Below are positions 30,873-45,300 of a DNA stretch of 64,000 bases, in pieces (positions within the stretch are counted from its first letter, which is position 1; the number at the start of each line of letters is the position of its first letter). Source of the stretch: Anisus vortex (lineage: Eukaryota > Mollusca > Gastropoda > Planorbidae). The stretch is from assembly GCA_949126835.1 (NCBI GenBank), contig OX421494.1, positions 18,461,538 to 18,525,537 of the forward strand, in the 5' to 3' direction. Both the position numbers and the translations under genes were made by a program. The notes below the pieces were generated by a model that was not told where the DNA came from, searched no databases, and saw only the letters and a list, made by a program, of their open reading frames with translations.

Positions 30873-32630
30873 CCCCAACAGAGCTTTCAGTGGCGATCTT
30901 TTTAATCATGTTAATACATTTTCTAATCCCATTTTGTTGTATCATATTATATTTAAATATTTTATCTAAACAATGAAATTTTTAACAATCTTTTTAGGAG
31001 AAGCTTTTTTTTTTCAGTTGGTGTGCTAGACTAGTTACTCATATATAAGTATGCAGTGGCGTATTTCGGTATGTTCCACATGATCCATTGGAACAGGAGC
31101 CCAAACACAAAATGGCCCCCACATACCCCACCCCCATTTTTTTTTCTATAACTGGAAGAATACTAGCCACACGGAACTGCTCTCTTAATGATAACTGCTT
31201 CTTGTGCGTATTCATAGTTCAGTGGTGTCACACAAACACATAATGATTTCCATAATGTGTCTTTATCTTTCCTGAACCATGAAACATTGTGTCTATTCAC
31301 TAAAACAAACTCTAGCGAGAAATAATTCATGTACAGAAAATCTTCCCAACATGCCCAATCCACCGCCACTTTCGCCTGGCGTTCTGCTGTTCAAGGGGGT
31401 CCTGTTTTGTTTGCAGTCACAAAATCGAAGTCCTTGATCTTTTCTGTTCGCCGAATTATTAGTATTTTGCGGAGGCAGCCGTTGACAAAGGTTTGGAGCT
31501 TGTTGTTCAGGGTATCCCCACAAGGCTCGAACATAAACCATTACCGGGTCTATGTTCTGAGTTCCAGCCAAAGTTGGTATTCTAACATAACTTGACAGCA
31601 TTTCGGGATGAAAGTGTAGGGTTCGTCACTTTGATCTTAACCAGAGTGAGAGATTGTACTAATTTCGAGTAGGCCTAAGTGTAGGCCTAGCCCTAGGCCC
31701 ATAAACAGCACTGCCATTGAAGGAATTAATGCGCAAGTACAAATTGGATAGTAAATCTAATGCTGAAAAATGTACATATAAAATGTCTAGTTATATATTA
31801 TTTATATAATTGTAAATACATTTTAATAATTTTATGATTTTAAGTAGCCTATTGCCATTTGTATGCCTTTTATAATTTTATAAAGGGAAAAAAAACATTA
31901 GAAATATTAACGCAAAGAAAAAGGGTTAATTATCTCCCTTTATTAAAATTTAAAGTTTGCAAATTTGATTTTAGTTTTAGCCTAACAAGTTAGAGTCTAT
32001 ATTGTAATAGAACTACTTATTATGATATTAATTTTTATATGTAATTAGACTCTATATAAATTATAGAGGTAGGCCTACATAATTATATTACGTTAAACAG
32101 TTGTAAATAAACTTTTCCCGAATTGTCGATTTAAAAGTAAGCCTATTGAAGTGTAAGTGATCTCTTTGGGGGCTTAAAACAGTTTTCATATCAGATAAAA
32201 TATGTTCATAAGCGTGCAGGTTGAACCAAAAGCTGAAATTAGAGCGACAATATCTAGCAGTTAAGATTAGAAAATGACGTTCCCAAGCAGCTTCCTTCTA
32301 TATTATTATTTTCCCACTTATTATTTTGAGGTTTTAATTTCAACATGCTGCAGTTTGAAATCGTCAATATCCAGCCACAAAAAAAATATCCAGATCTAAT
32401 TAGGTAATTGTAAGATCAAGCAAGGCAGGCTTAATCAGTGTATGAAAACATGTGTTCATGAATATTTAATAAATCAATTAAGATCCTATATGGAATTGTT
32501 ATTACATTACAATTTGGTTTAGTGCAATTTCCACAAAAATTTGTAGGCCTAATACTTAAGTTAACTTTAATATCTTTGATTGGATTATCTTTCTTTACCA
32601 TGTCTACCCCATTTTACTCCAATTTTTTAT
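30873..32630. other. Intergenic
   Basis: No gene recognised. CAGTGGCGTATTTCGGTATG at 31054 is one end of the CAGTGGCGTA transposon family also seen at 43208, 45770 and 50884. The rest is AT-rich. Confidence 0.5.
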
Positions 32631-32631
32631 A

Positions 32632-34080
32632 CTATAAGATAAGATAAGATAAGATTGCTTTATTGATCCAAATGAATGGAAAATTGACTTGATTACATAA
32701 ATTCCGTTTTTTCAGCATACCTAAAACAATATTAAAGAACCATTTGTACTCAAACACAATAGACATTCACGCACACTATCATACCATTTATCATACAAGA
32801 AAAAAAAAAATAAAAAAAAAAAATAAAAAAAAAAAGTAGGCCTATTATTTAGGAGTCAGCTATTGAGCCATCGTATTTCCTGGCTGAAAGGTGATTCTTT
32901 TGAAAGAGTCTTACTGACAGTGGAACAAAAGAGTTCTTAAATCTCTCTGTTCTTGCCCTTATAGAAAGAAGCCGACCACTTCGACTAGATATTATGTAGC
33001 TATCATGAAGCGGGTGTGCATGATCTTGGAGGATTTTATCAATCATAGACAGGCACCTTGAACTGAAAATATCCGCAAGAGATGGTAATTCTGTCTGTGT
33101 AGTACGAGAGGCTTTGTTTATTAGGCGGTCTATCCGATGTTTGTTCAATGTGGTGGTATTACCATACCAGCAGGTGATTGCAAAGGTTATGATGCTACCA
33201 ACAGTCGCCGAGTAAAATAGATTCATAATGGTTTTCTCTATGTGAAATATTTTTAGTTTATTAAGACAGAAAAGTCGTTGGTGCATTTTCTTACAAAGGA
33301 TTTGGCAGTGGTCAGACCAAGTCAGTTTGTCAGTAATTGTGACGCCAAGATATTTATATTGCGAGACTTGATCTATTATTTGGTTGTTTATGTGCAAATC
33401 AGTCAGCTTGCGTTTTTCTTTCCGGAAGTCTACAATCATTTCTTTCGTTTTTGTGATGTTCAATATCAGGTAGTTCTCTTCGCACCATTTGTAGAAATCT
33501 GAGGTCGTACTGTGATAGAGACTGTCGTCACTGGAAACAAGGCCGACAATGGCTGTATCATCGGCGTATTTGATTACAGATACTGTATCGATTGCTGAAC
33601 TTTGAATGTCATTGGTGTAAATTGTGTATAGAACGGGAGAGAGGACACACCCTTGAGGCGCTCCAGTGCTTATTTCTCTTATTTGTGAGGTACATCCCTC
33701 TACTCTGACAAATTGAGGGCGGTTTATCAGAAATTGCATGATCCAGGCTTGGGTGCGTTGACTGACATTTAAAGCAGATAGTTTCTGTATCATAAGGTGT
33801 GGTTGGATGGTATTGAATGCAGATGAAAAGTCAACGAAGAGTATTCGAGCGTAATTCTTCGGCGTATCCAGATGGTGGTACAGTCTATCTAACATTAATG
33901 CTATAGCATCCTCTGCGCTTCTGCCTTTTTTGTAAGCAAATTGGTAGGGATCAAGGCTTTTGTGCACCTTATTTAGTATACGTCTGAGAATAATTTTCTC
34001 AAAACATTTCATGATAATAGATGTTAAAGCGACAGGACGTAGGTCATTGTTGCAAAGGTATAGGACCCGCACCTTTTATT
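32632..34080 (-). mobile_element. CR1/Rex1-like non-LTR retrotransposon, 5'-truncated
   Basis: Contains the long RT ORF at 32849-34072. On the minus strand the element ends in a short TTATC-type tandem tail (plus strand AAGATAAGATAAGATAAGA near 32640), as is common for CR1/Rex1 elements. An A-rich stretch lies between ORF end and tail. It breaks off at about 34075. A decayed relative sits at 11127-11790. Confidence 0.85.
32849..34072 (-). CDS. Reverse transcriptase of a CR1/Rex1-like non-LTR element (N-terminally truncated)
   Basis: A 407-codon open frame. RT signatures in order: LRPVALTSIIMKCFEK, DPYQFAYKKGRSAEDAI, ILFVDFSSAFNTI, TGAPQGCVLSPVLYTIYTND, then the catalytic VIKYADDTAIVGL and NITKTKEMIVDFRKE. 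This covers the fingers, palm and thumb, plus the C-terminal tail with ELPSLADIFSSRCL. No endonuclease domain lies upstream because the element is 5'-truncated, so it cannot mobilise itself. The uninterrupted frame suggests a young insertion. It is on the same strand as the host genes but unrelated to them. The initiator Met is only the first available; the true N-terminus is missing. Confidence 0.92.
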   Translation of the reverse strand: MRVLYLCNNDLRPVALTSIIMKCFEKIILRRILNKVHKSLDPYQFAYKKGRSAEDAIALMLDRLYHHLDTPKNYARILFVDFSSAFNTIQPHLMIQKLSALNVSQRTQAWIMQFLINRPQFVRVEGCTSQIREISTGAPQGCVLSPVLYTIYTNDIQSSAIDTVSVIKYADDTAIVGLVSSDDSLYHSTTSDFYKWCEENYLILNITKTKEMIVDFRKEKRKLTDLHINNQIIDQVSQYKYLGVTITDKLTWSDHCQILCKKMHQRLFCLNKLKIFHIEKTIMNLFYSATVGSIITFAITCWYGNTTTLNKHRIDRLINKASRTTQTELPSLADIFSSRCLSMIDKILQDHAHPLHDSYIISSRSGRLLSIRARTERFKNSFVPLSVRLFQKNHLSARKYDGSIADS

Positions 34081-35267
34081 AAATTATCCCCAACTGTGCT
34101 TAGTAATAATTTATTTACATTTTGCATTGAATGAAATAAAACTATTTAAATTGATTCAACTTTTATTCATACATTTAAAGATACTTTGTAAAATAAATAT
34201 AAAAAAACAAAACAATACAGGTTTAGAGTAAAATTACAAAATTCATAATTGCCATATTTGTAAAAAAAATTGTTACATTAAAACCGCATCCATGAAATGA
34301 AACTGTAAGAAAAGAATGTCCAACGAATGTGCATAATAATGCAAATTTTAAAACAATTAAAAAATGTAGAAATACAATAAAAAAAAATTTAATGTGTTTG
34401 AGAAATGGATACAATAGATATGATTGTAAGAACGATAAGTAAAGGTGCCTACATCACTTGAAAGTTAAAAAAATATATATGGGTGTGGTTTTGAAAACAC
34501 TGACATTACCAAACACACTAGATTCTATTTTAATTAATTTTATCTAATAATTTTAAAAGCATATATTATACAGTCAACAAAAATGGACATTAATAATATT
34601 ATTGTAACAACAACAACGTTAGCAAAATAAAAAATTAAAAAAAGCAAAGGGATTAAAAAACCTATTTAAGGCTTAATGTGTAGCACAATATAGTCTTTGC
34701 AGGAATGAGTTTTACTTTTAAGCTTCTGATTTAACAAAAACTGTCACAAAATAAGGTATCATTTTTTTTTTATTAATTCAGGTACAATTTTCACTACCAT
34801 TTGTGCTCACATTTAATGGTACAATTTAAAAAATTAAATGTAAAATATTTTTTAAAAAAAGGCTTTAACATGCCAAGTGACTAATTTGTTCCACTCCATC
34901 TTTTTTGTTCATGATTAGAAGTCACACAGTTAATGTTTTTTTGTGTGCACATTTCCAAGTGAAAGTGAATTAAATGAAAGTGTAAATTGAAGAAACACCA
35001 ATAGGCCTATAAAAATGTCAATACAGAGATATATTAAATCTAAGCCTACTGATAAAAGTGATAGAATCGTAACCTCTTTTATTATATAAACCTATATTGG
35101 CTCACTTTTCCAAAAATTATATTTAAAAAAAAAGGGTTTTAGGTGCAGTGCATATCCTACCTACATAAATGTTTCAAATAAAAAGCATGCTGATAACAGT
35201 GCAAAAAGTAGACTAAAAGGCAACATAATTAATTCTAGAAACTTTGGACACAATAAACCTGATGCAA

Positions 35268-35442
35268 AATATGTAGCATAGGCCTACAAGCCCTGCATAC
35301 AAAATATGTAGCATAGGCCTACAAGCCCTACATACAAAATATGTAGCATAGGCCTACAAGCCCTACATACAAAATATGTAGCATAGGCCTACAAGCCCTA
35401 CATACAAAATATGTAGCATAGGCCTACAAGCCCTACATACAT
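35268..35442. repeat. 35-bp tandem repeat (5 copies)
   Basis: The unit ACAAAATATGTAGCATAGGC plus CTACAAGCCCTACAT recurs five times almost unchanged (first copy partial). Confidence 0.95.
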
Positions 35443-35886
35443 AAGTACTAAAAACATACATGGACACTAAGTAATGATGAGTATAAAAATTAGCAGGAAT
35501 ATTATACAAGTAAACTTTCATTACAATATATCATTAGGATATTTAGAACAGCAGTTCCATACCAGTATTTGTCACATTCATTAGTTTTATATTCTATAGG
35601 CCTATAACAGAATGTTGTTCAATCTTTTCTATATATTTCATTAGCTTCATAGAGGTAATATGCTCAATTAACCAATGATTCTTGACACTCCTTAGTAGGC
35701 TACTAAAATCATCCACATTAGCAAAAAGCTGGGCTAGAGCGTTTTAAGGTTAAACTATAATGCTAACAATATAAATGTTAAATATAATGTAGTTCTTTTG
35801 GTATATGTTAATATGAAAATAAATTAAAGAGAATATTTTAGAAAATAGTTAGGCTACTGTAGTTATAATAAAAGTGATAGACAATT

Positions 35887-35896
35887 TTTATTTATT
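35887..35896 (-). terminator. Candidate polyadenylation signal of NCX
   Basis: Overlapping AATAAA hexamers on the minus strand, about 175 bases beyond the stop codon. AATAAA is common in such AT-rich DNA, so other sites further down are equally possible. Confidence 0.3.
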
Positions 35897-36068
35897 GTTC
35901 ATCTAAAATAAGATTTTTTTTTGTTTTAAGTGTCAAATGATAGCTTGAAATGAAACTTACTATTTCTTTCTTACAGATAACTTATGTTAAATATTGAAAC
36001 TACATTAATAATAAAATCCAGTAAAATAAATTATTACTAATTAGGTAAAATTTAAATATTTTTTGCAT

Positions 36069-36314
36069 CTATGAACCAATTTTAACATCTATAATTCCTT
36101 TAGTTTGTAAGGCAGACAATATTACATATATTGCCCACAGAATTAAAAAGCCTATACTACAAATTATCTTTGAGGCTTTTGGCCCACCAAGCTCAGCTCC
36201 AATAGAAGGTATTAAGCGCCGAGCAACAAGTACAGCAATAGCGATGACAGCAGTTATTGTATAGATGATCACACTAAATCCAAGAGATCCAGCAGGAACA
36301 AAAAAATCATCTCC
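36069..36314 (-). CDS. NCX exon 12: C-terminal helices and stop
   Basis: Reads GDDFFVPAGSLGFSVIIYTI, LIPSIGAELGGPKASKIICS and LWAIYVILSALQTKGII, then the stop TAG at 36069-36071. The GGELGGP-like loop is conserved in the family. Confidence 0.96.
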   Translation of the reverse strand, partial: GDDFFVPAGSLGFSVIIYTITAVIAIAVLVARRLIPSIGAELGGPKASKIICSIGFLILWAIYVILSALQTKGIIDVKIGS

Positions 36315-39300
36315 CTGAAAAAAATAAAAATATTATAATCACAAAAAAGCAAGCCTCATTTACATTAGCTTGATGATAGGTAGGCCTAAATGTATCTATG
36401 AATGTATAATACTTCATTGTATTTGTACTGTGTGAAGTCTGTTAAAGACTTGTAAATATATAGATAAAGTAATATGCAGCTCAACAAATTCAACAAACTT
36501 TAATAGACTAATTAATATACCTTAATGGAACTTTAAACTCAACTTGTTAGAAAAGGAAAATAACAAAATGTTATAACAATCTTTTAATTTTTGTTTTATA
36601 GCTGGGGATATTTTTAGAAAATACCTTTATTCCATGATAAATGGCAGCAATCATCCATGGAAGACCAAGTCCTAGAAAAACATTTACTGAGTTACTTCCA
36701 TTTACATTTCCAACAGAGTTGTCTGCAGTTTTCTCCATCAAAGCAGCAGTTTTACTAGCAAACGTATCAGGCATGCTGGTACCCATGGCAACTAGAGTAA
36801 TAGCTGTTATGCTGTCCTCTAAACCAATCAAACAGCCAAAAATACTGGCCAGATCACCAATTATTGCAGTCAGAAAACCAATGACAGCTAGAGAAATGAA
36901 GAATGCAGGCCAACCTCCACAATATTGAGCAGGCGGTATAAATGCAAATAAAATCTGCAGAATTGACAAAATAAAATCATAAATATTTGTTATTTATTAG
37001 TAATCTATGAAAAATAAATAAAGATATTAAAAACAATATTGACTTATAGGCCTACTGTCATTACAGTAAATATGTCTTAATTTACTAACCTTCCAGAAAA
37101 AGCTACAGAAATGCAGAATATAATCTACAAATGTTGCAGTAGCCAGCTGGCCTCCATTTACATTCATTGCTTCAATAAATTGTTGCATATACGTTGTTTT
37201 GTGTAATTCAAGAGCTTCCAGATTAGCTTTGGTCATATTCAGAATTCGACTCACCAGTCCATTAAATTCTAAACAATAAATTGTAAAAATAAAGTTTATA
37301 GCAAGTGCCTCACATTATGTAGTATTTTGACATTAGATTTCAGGCTATTATAATATTAAGGCTACCAGTAGTTCTATTTGTATTTCTGAAGCTCAAAATT
37401 TTGAAATTAGCAAAATGTATAATATTAGTTTAAGAGAAGGGTGCTTTAAAGACTAAATCTAACAGTTCAAATCAAACCTTCATCATTGATGATAGTCACA
37501 ACAGTTTTGTTGATTTTTCCAAGTGTGGCACCACCTGCAGCTTCTGTTAGTTCTATTTGGAAACTCTCATCTCTTTCAGCTTTCTTTCAAGTTAAATTAA
37601 ACAAATATTTAATAAATAGGATTATTTGGCTAACTTAATTATTTATTTTAAGTATTCTCACTAAATGGTAGATTGCCTAAGTGATTTTTCCATCCGTAAG
37701 AGATTAGATAGTGTTGAAAGGGCTTTGTACAGGCAGAAATTTTATACTTAATTACAGTTTGCTATATAACTTTGTTTTACAAGCATTTTGAAAATGTTGT
37801 TTTGCAAGGTTAAAAAACCTAATATTAATATCACACTATTTTGGAAAAGCATTCAACTTCCTTTTCAGTAAAAAAAAAAAATTATTAAAAGAATTTTTTT
37901 ACTGGTAAATTATTTCAGAAATTGGAACAAAAACAAGACAGTAATTACGTTTTAGAAAGGGATTTCATTAAAATTTTTAAAGATGCAAAAGTAATTTTAT
38001 GTTTGTGTTAAATTTATTGATTTAACTACAAATTATGTGATAGACAATACAAAATGACAGTACAAAAAATAATAAGAAGTAAAAGGTAATGTCTGATAGC
38101 AACTACGCTATATTTTTATTTAAAAAACTTATTTCCATAATCAAAATGGTAAGCTCACTAAGCAGTGGCATTAAACTTTTTTTCACATTTAGGGCCTATT
38201 TTTTATCTTATGTGAGAGTTTCACTCTTCAAATTTTTATATTAATAAGAAAATATAGCTTTTAAATAAACAAAAGATGCTGTAAATATTTTACTTACATT
38301 ACTCTCAAAAAGATTGATAATGAGATTTTTAGTTGTTTCCTGGTTGTCAAATTCAAGAATTCCCTCTTTTCCAGTGTAGTCTTTCCCTTCTATAGCAGTT
38401 ATATCTTTGGTTTGCCATTTAACAGAGATATGACCATCGGCACCTCCCATTCGAACTAATGGTATGAGGGCTTTAAGTCCAGTTTCCTTGACAACATAAC
38501 TGGGCTTTGAAAACTGAACAACTCCAGGCTCTGTAGTATAATAAAAATTCTATTATAAAATGCTAATGAATTGTCTGTAAAAGAAATTCCTAATAACAGT
38601 TATTAAATTGTAAAAGAAATTATAATCTATCTAAGTTTATTGAAATCAATGAACCAACTCTCCTTCAATGTGGTTTTTCTTTCTAGACTGCAAATATTTT
38701 GTTCATTACTGGCAACTTACCATCATCATTGATGATTGTAACCTCACAGATGTTTATTGGGCCAAGTATACATCCACTGTCTGAGTCCACTTTTAATTTA
38801 ACAAAGAAAAACTCATCTGGTTCCCATTCAAAATCATCCACAATCTCAATGTAAATCTCTCTCAAAGACTCATTCTTCTTGAATTCAACAGTGCCTTCAA
38901 ATGGCTTATAATCTTCACCAGCAACAGCTGTGCCATTGATAGTTTCAACTCTGAAAAACAATTTATTTATTTTTTGGTGTAATGTAGGCCTATATAAAAA
39001 CAAATAAAAGCATCAATATACAGTTAACTGTAATCCCCAGCATTTGAATATTTGCTAGTTTTTGGATTAAGTAATAAATTCAATGCAAAATAGATTCTAA
39101 TAATTTCATTAAAATTATTTTCTTACTTTACAGAGACTGGCATTGACATGAGACCTGTCCTTTTCAATCCTAATCTCACTTTTCCTTCATTCTCCATCAC
39201 AGCAACAGATGCAGCAGTAAATTGTACAACAGCATGGTTACCTCCTTCAGTTGGATCAGTTTTCACAGTAAAAACTTTTGTTTCAGCTTTATTTTCTTCT

Positions 39301-42300
39301 GGATTTTTAATGTTGTTGTAGATCTAAACATGACAAAAAGAGAAAAGAAATAATTGTAGGTAATTTTATTCAGGGTTAGAACAGGATTTAATTACCAACA
39401 GGGTTTAATTACCAACAGGGTTTAAATACCAACAGGGTTTAAATACCAACAGGGTTTAATTACCAACAGGGTTTAAATATCAACAGGGTTTAATTACCAA
39501 CAGGGTTTAAATACCAACAGAGTTTAATTACCAACAGGGTTTAAATACCAACAGAGTTTAATTACCAACAGGCTTATAAAGAAATCACTCACGAAAGTTT
39601 TTTTTACACAATATAAACATTAACATGATTTATATAGCCTGAATTCCATAATACTTCTATTAACGAAATTCTTGAAACACAATTTGTGAGAATTAAAACA
39701 ATAAACATGAATAACAAAACTTTTCTAATTATAATAGGATTAAATATTTTTTCTTATGAAAAAAAAAAGAAGTACATTTTAAGCATAAGTGGACCAAAAA
39801 AACTGAAACAAGGTCTAAACACAGAATTTTTAATTGTTCATTTTTTCAGCTGATAATTTGAGGCAAAAGAAACCTAGTTTGACAAAATTTTATATTTTAC
39901 TACTGAGTTTTTAAAGAGAAAATACTTTTTTTTATATATATGTTTAGCATGATTCTAGATTTGTGTTATAATTTTATTCATGCATTATCCAGCTATATCT
40001 ATATTTTTTGTCTACATATTAGTTTAAAAATTATAAATAAAAGAATCCAATTTATCTCTCTTTCTACAACAAATTATTTTTAAGAAATGATCTTCAGAAA
40101 AAAAAGACTATCTAAAATGGGAATACACAACATAATTTATTGTTTCTACATTGGCACAATATTAGGCCAATATTAAAATCTTGGTCAAATATTGGCGAAT
40201 GTTTGGCCTACACAGTGTGCTGAAAGGGTTACACTGCTTTAAACATAGATCTGTACAAATCTTGAGAAAAATAAATGCTTGGGGTCTTTTCAAAGACTAA
40301 TATTGTTTGGATGAATTTGAACTACAATGTAGAAAAGTCTGGTCATGCCAGCTAAACTATCAGCTATGGAAGTCTTTACTCACTGGATTACCACTGCTCA
40401 TTATTTACATGAAACAGTATTGTTATTTAATTGAGTGAAGGCTGAAATAAAAGCAAAAAGGATTTTTTTTATCATACCTTCTATTTTGCAAAGAATCTGT
40501 ACAAATAGTAAAGAGATATTGCAATAAGGCGACATAATTTTTTAACTGTTATTTGTTTTCATAATTATTTGTTTGGAAGTTGTGAGTCATGACTTTCCTA
40601 TTATTAATTCCCACGTGAATATTAGCTACAATGAAAAATTGAAACGTATCTTATTGTAAACCTGATGGCCAATGTTATGATTTGAACTCTGCAATAATGA
40701 TCAGCAATGCACTTAGTTATACCTCATAGCCACCTGGTCACAAACTGAATTATAAGTTTCAGGGAGGAGGTCTAACTAAACTGCAGCCAGGCGTCCGTTG
40801 TGCTGTTATGGTTTTCATTAATAAAAGAAAAGTAAACATATACCAGTGTGATGATGGGATGGTGTGGCCTGCGGAGTTCACAATTTCCTGCACATCCACC
40901 CCGAGTATGTATGTGCTCTTTAACATGATCTATCTGCCCTTGGGACAGTCTATGTCCAAAAATCACCGCCTTTTTAAATCTAAGCGAGGGACAGCTTTGA
41001 AAATGTACCTTGGATTATCTCATTTCGCCTTTCATGATACTTATTTGATTATAAAATAACAACTTTTCTACACAAATGTGTAGTTCTATTAAAATAACTC
41101 AAAAGCTTATGATTATCTTGCATCAGACTTCGTCACATATGTTAATAAACTTAATGTTCAGAGATAGAATGAACATAGTTGAATCATGCGAATCTCTTGA
41201 CATAAACCTTTCTCCCCAGATGAGAGAAAGTGCTGACAAGAGGATGTCTCAATGAAATGGGATTGTCAATAAAGGATAGATCGACTGTTCCATCCTTCAA
41301 CTTATCTTCGAGTGCAACACTGATCTCTTAAGATGGCATTTTACTCTCTAAAAGATATGTGTCTATCTCCACTGGAGTCCATAAGGTTGTCTAATAAAAC
41401 AAAGGTGAGACACAGTGATCTTAGATTGTCATATGCGGTTGAATTCTTAAATTAAGGTAAACCCATAATCATTCTGTCATGTCTACACACTATAATTATG
41501 ATTGGAATGCATGATTGAATTGAAATGCGAAGTAAATTTTAGTGGACTTATTACTTCTATGCATATAAATCATTTACTTCATCACATCCAGTAGTTCAAT
41601 TTTATTCAGAAACTTTATTGAGGAGCCACAAGCTACACATTTTTATAGAGCAAAAAACTAGAATGTTGCATTGAAAAATTAACTAACTAAATTACAATGA
41701 AAACAATTACATCTTGTAAGTTCTCTGTAACCTTCGGCATGAGCTTTCTACCACCTGTCATGTTTCTAATGGCGTTGATACGATACCAGCCTCTACTATG
41801 AGGTTTTTCCGATGTGATGCGCCGAGAAATTATGTCGGCAGCTTCATCAGGTGTTAGGTCCTGACGTCCCAGTTCCTGTAGTCACACAAATAATTCCTTT
41901 TAATTGCATGAGAATTTTTTTAAATTTTCTTAAAGACTCAATTTTGTGTAAAAATTATAAAATTTTATAAATCTATTAGCATAATTTTGCTATTTAAAAA
42001 ATTTGCATATTTGTATATTATGTACAAACTTTAGCAAGGTGAGTCATTTCATCATCGTAGTTCTTATCTTGAATGCTGTTCAGTCTTTCTAGATCACCAC
42101 CTGTTGTTAACATTTTTTTATAATAAAGAACTATTAAAAAAAAACTTGGCAAGTCAATGGCAAAGGAGTTAAGGGAGACAATTATTGCGGAGATGTGCTA
42201 ATTGTTAACTAGCCTATACATTTTCAAAAGCCTTTTAAAAGAAATAATGAAAAAATTAAACTAGTCTCAATTTTAACGTTTAAAATCGGTTGATAAAAAA

Positions 42301-45300
42301 AAAAGATAGACATCTAGTATGATCTAGTAGGCCTAAGTTGAAAATGTCTGAATGGTATATTTAACGCTATATTTATATGTTTAAATCTGCAAGAACGTAA
42401 TAGCCCGTAATAAATAAATACATAGCCTATGTTTTATAGGTTTTATCTTAAATTATAAATGCCTATTTTAATAGATGCACATGCTTTACATTTGATTATA
42501 CTTGTACAACTTTATGTGGCTTATGTCAAAGCTGTAAAACTAAATCCTATAACTTATAACTATAAATCCAACGTTTCAAATCCAATAATATGCATAAGCT
42601 TACAAGAAAAAACATAGGCCTATATAGTCGCTATTCACAAAAGAAAAAATATATATAAAAAAATACGTTGAAGTGGTGTTGTAAGGAAAATTCAATGTAC
42701 TCATGGTTGCTCATACACATTATAGGCACATCAGTCAGGCCCCACGAGAGGGGGGTACAGCCGGTACGCCGTTTCTGGGGCCCACGAAAGTTTAAGGGGC
42801 CCATGAATATTAAAATTTTCAAATTAAATTGGCAATTACGCAAGTATTTTTTAATTGCAAGAGGTGGGTGGGGAATGATAATGGATAAATAAACTGTTTC
42901 AACACAAGATCTACTATCAGTGTCGATATTTTTGTTCGTTTTGATGTAGAAACACACAGGCTACGTGTCTGTACCAAACATTGGTGATGGGAATTAAAAA
43001 AATCGCCATTACAAAAAAAAATTATCTAAAAAGGCTCATTGTTATTATAATATACACGCTTGTCTGAGTGATCTTGCACTCCTTAGAATCGAGAACTTGA
43101 GAATATTCATTTTGACAACGTGATTGACGAGTTTGCGACAGTCAAATCAAGGAGGATCAATTTGTTGTAGACTATGTCTATTCCAGTCATGTATAATTAG
43201 TAGAATCAGTGGCGTATTTAGGAATGTTGCACATGTTCCTTTGGAACACACAGCCCCAAAAATAATTGTTAGTATTTTCTTTTTGCGACTAGAATATTGC
43301 TGTTGTAGAGGCGCACAAGAAAGCACGCTCTTCTATGTTGTAAAGTGTAAACCATAGGTTCTCAACCTTTTTCGGCTCACCACCCCTTTTTAAAAAAAAA
43401 ATTTCTGTCACCGCCCCCCCCTCCAATTTTCTGTTAGCACCCCCCCCCCCATTTTCCGCCCTTCTGGAATATAGTTTCCGCAATTTGTTTAGACGAACTA
43501 GACTTTTTGTGTGATTAATTATCTAAAAAAAACTGAAAATGAAACATGTAAGAATTAATAGATAAAAAAATTGCCTAAACAAAGTTCATTAACAAACGGT
43601 TTAAATAAATCAATATTAATGTGAATCGTTTGCCGGGTGTGTTGAAAGCAATTATTTGTCTATTTTTGTTTCAATTTTGGTTGCAAAAGCCTTAGGTCTA
43701 ATAATCAGTAATATTTGTTTTATTACAAAACGAACTTGTTCGGCATCACTATTGAATCAAATGTGGAAACATTTTTTTAATTAAAGGGAGATAATTAGCC
43801 CATATTTTAAAGCTAATATTTCTGTAGTTTTTTCTTTTATAAACAATAAATGGCTTACAATTTAAAACTTGGACATGATCAAACTATGAAAAGTATTTGA
43901 AAATTATATAAATAGAATATGACTAAAGAATTTTTATGGATATTTTCAAGCATAACAATAACTACCCAGTTTGTATGATTACTTCTTATCTATACCGCTT
44001 AACTATAATGTACTGCTGCTTCTCCATTATAACACATTAAGGACATCTCAGTAAAACTGAGATGAAAATATCACATTAGCAGATGTTAGGGCGACAGTGA
44101 TCGGTCAGCAGGGTTGACAGTCCAGTGAACCAACCACAGGACCAGCCGGCCACACACCATACTTCCCTACTTCATCGAAACGTCACTGCGATTCACATTT
44201 CTTATTAATATAGGCCTAATAATATGTAGGCATGCTGTTGGGGGATATCAGATATTTAGCAGCACTTGCGTTTACATCACATTTCATCCAAAAACTAATC
44301 GATTCAAATAGCTGATGTGTTCAAATTATATCAGGTACGTTTGTACCGCCGATTCACCGCCCCCCAATCGCCACCGGGAATGTCAGCGCCCCCTAAAGCT
44401 TCTCACCGCCCCCCTGGGGGCGATATCGCCCCCGTTGGGAACCTATGTTGTAAACTTATGTGACGACTCACTGACGACTCGTGCCTGAATTGTGTCGTGC
44501 GAAACGTGACCTATTTGCTTTCGCAATTTTTTACGTGCATGCTGGATACTGCTACGTACTTCCTACTTTCGGTTTGAACGTCATTGTTTCTGAAAGCTTA
44601 ACTTGCCACTGTCACATGGTGGTTTCGATGACTGGTATTTTGCTAGTGCCAGGTTGACTGGGCATAAACGATCAACGCGTCACGCGGAAGCTTGTTGGCA
44701 TCTGTCCGTAGAGTTGCCTAATTGGTTAGCATTGAGTCTGACATCAAGGACCAGTTGTCCACTGCAGTCACATACTGGAGAAATGTATTCAAGCGACTTG
44801 TCAATACAATAAAGTACATAAGTGAAAAGGAGTTGGCATTCAGAGGAAGCCATCAAACTTTTGGTTCGGCCATAAATAGTAATTTTCTTGGTATTCTGGA
44901 GTTGATAGCAAAATATGATGATTTTCTAGCTGAACACATTGCAAAACAAGGTAATCGAGGAAGTGGTCACATAAACTACCTGTCTTCTACTGTTTGTAAT
45001 TAATGATATCAATTATGGGTAGGCTAAACAAGTCTTGAATGAAATCACTGCACGATTAATGCAATTAAAAAATAAATTAATTAATATTAAAAAAACACAC
45101 ACTCACACACAAACATGAAATAAAACAGAAGTAAAAAAACACCGCTAATGAAGACTCAGACAAGAAGGGATTATAAAGACTGTTAGAGACATGTAACTGT
45201 CAGAAACAGTCAGATAGAGACTGAACTCAACTAGAAAATACAAGCAACAAATACTGTGAATGAGAAATTGCATTTGATTGTTAACTGACACAATTTAGGC

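Larger units (their letters stand above)
34081..36068. other. Downstream region of NCX, no gene seen
   Basis: Very AT-rich. It contains the 3' UTR of the exchanger, of unknown length, and a 35-bp tandem repeat. No coding frame with family features. Confidence 0.5.

Noticed and set aside
30352..30945. His/Thr-rich and Cys/Val-rich reading frames
   Set aside because: Direct translation of the TG microsatellite.
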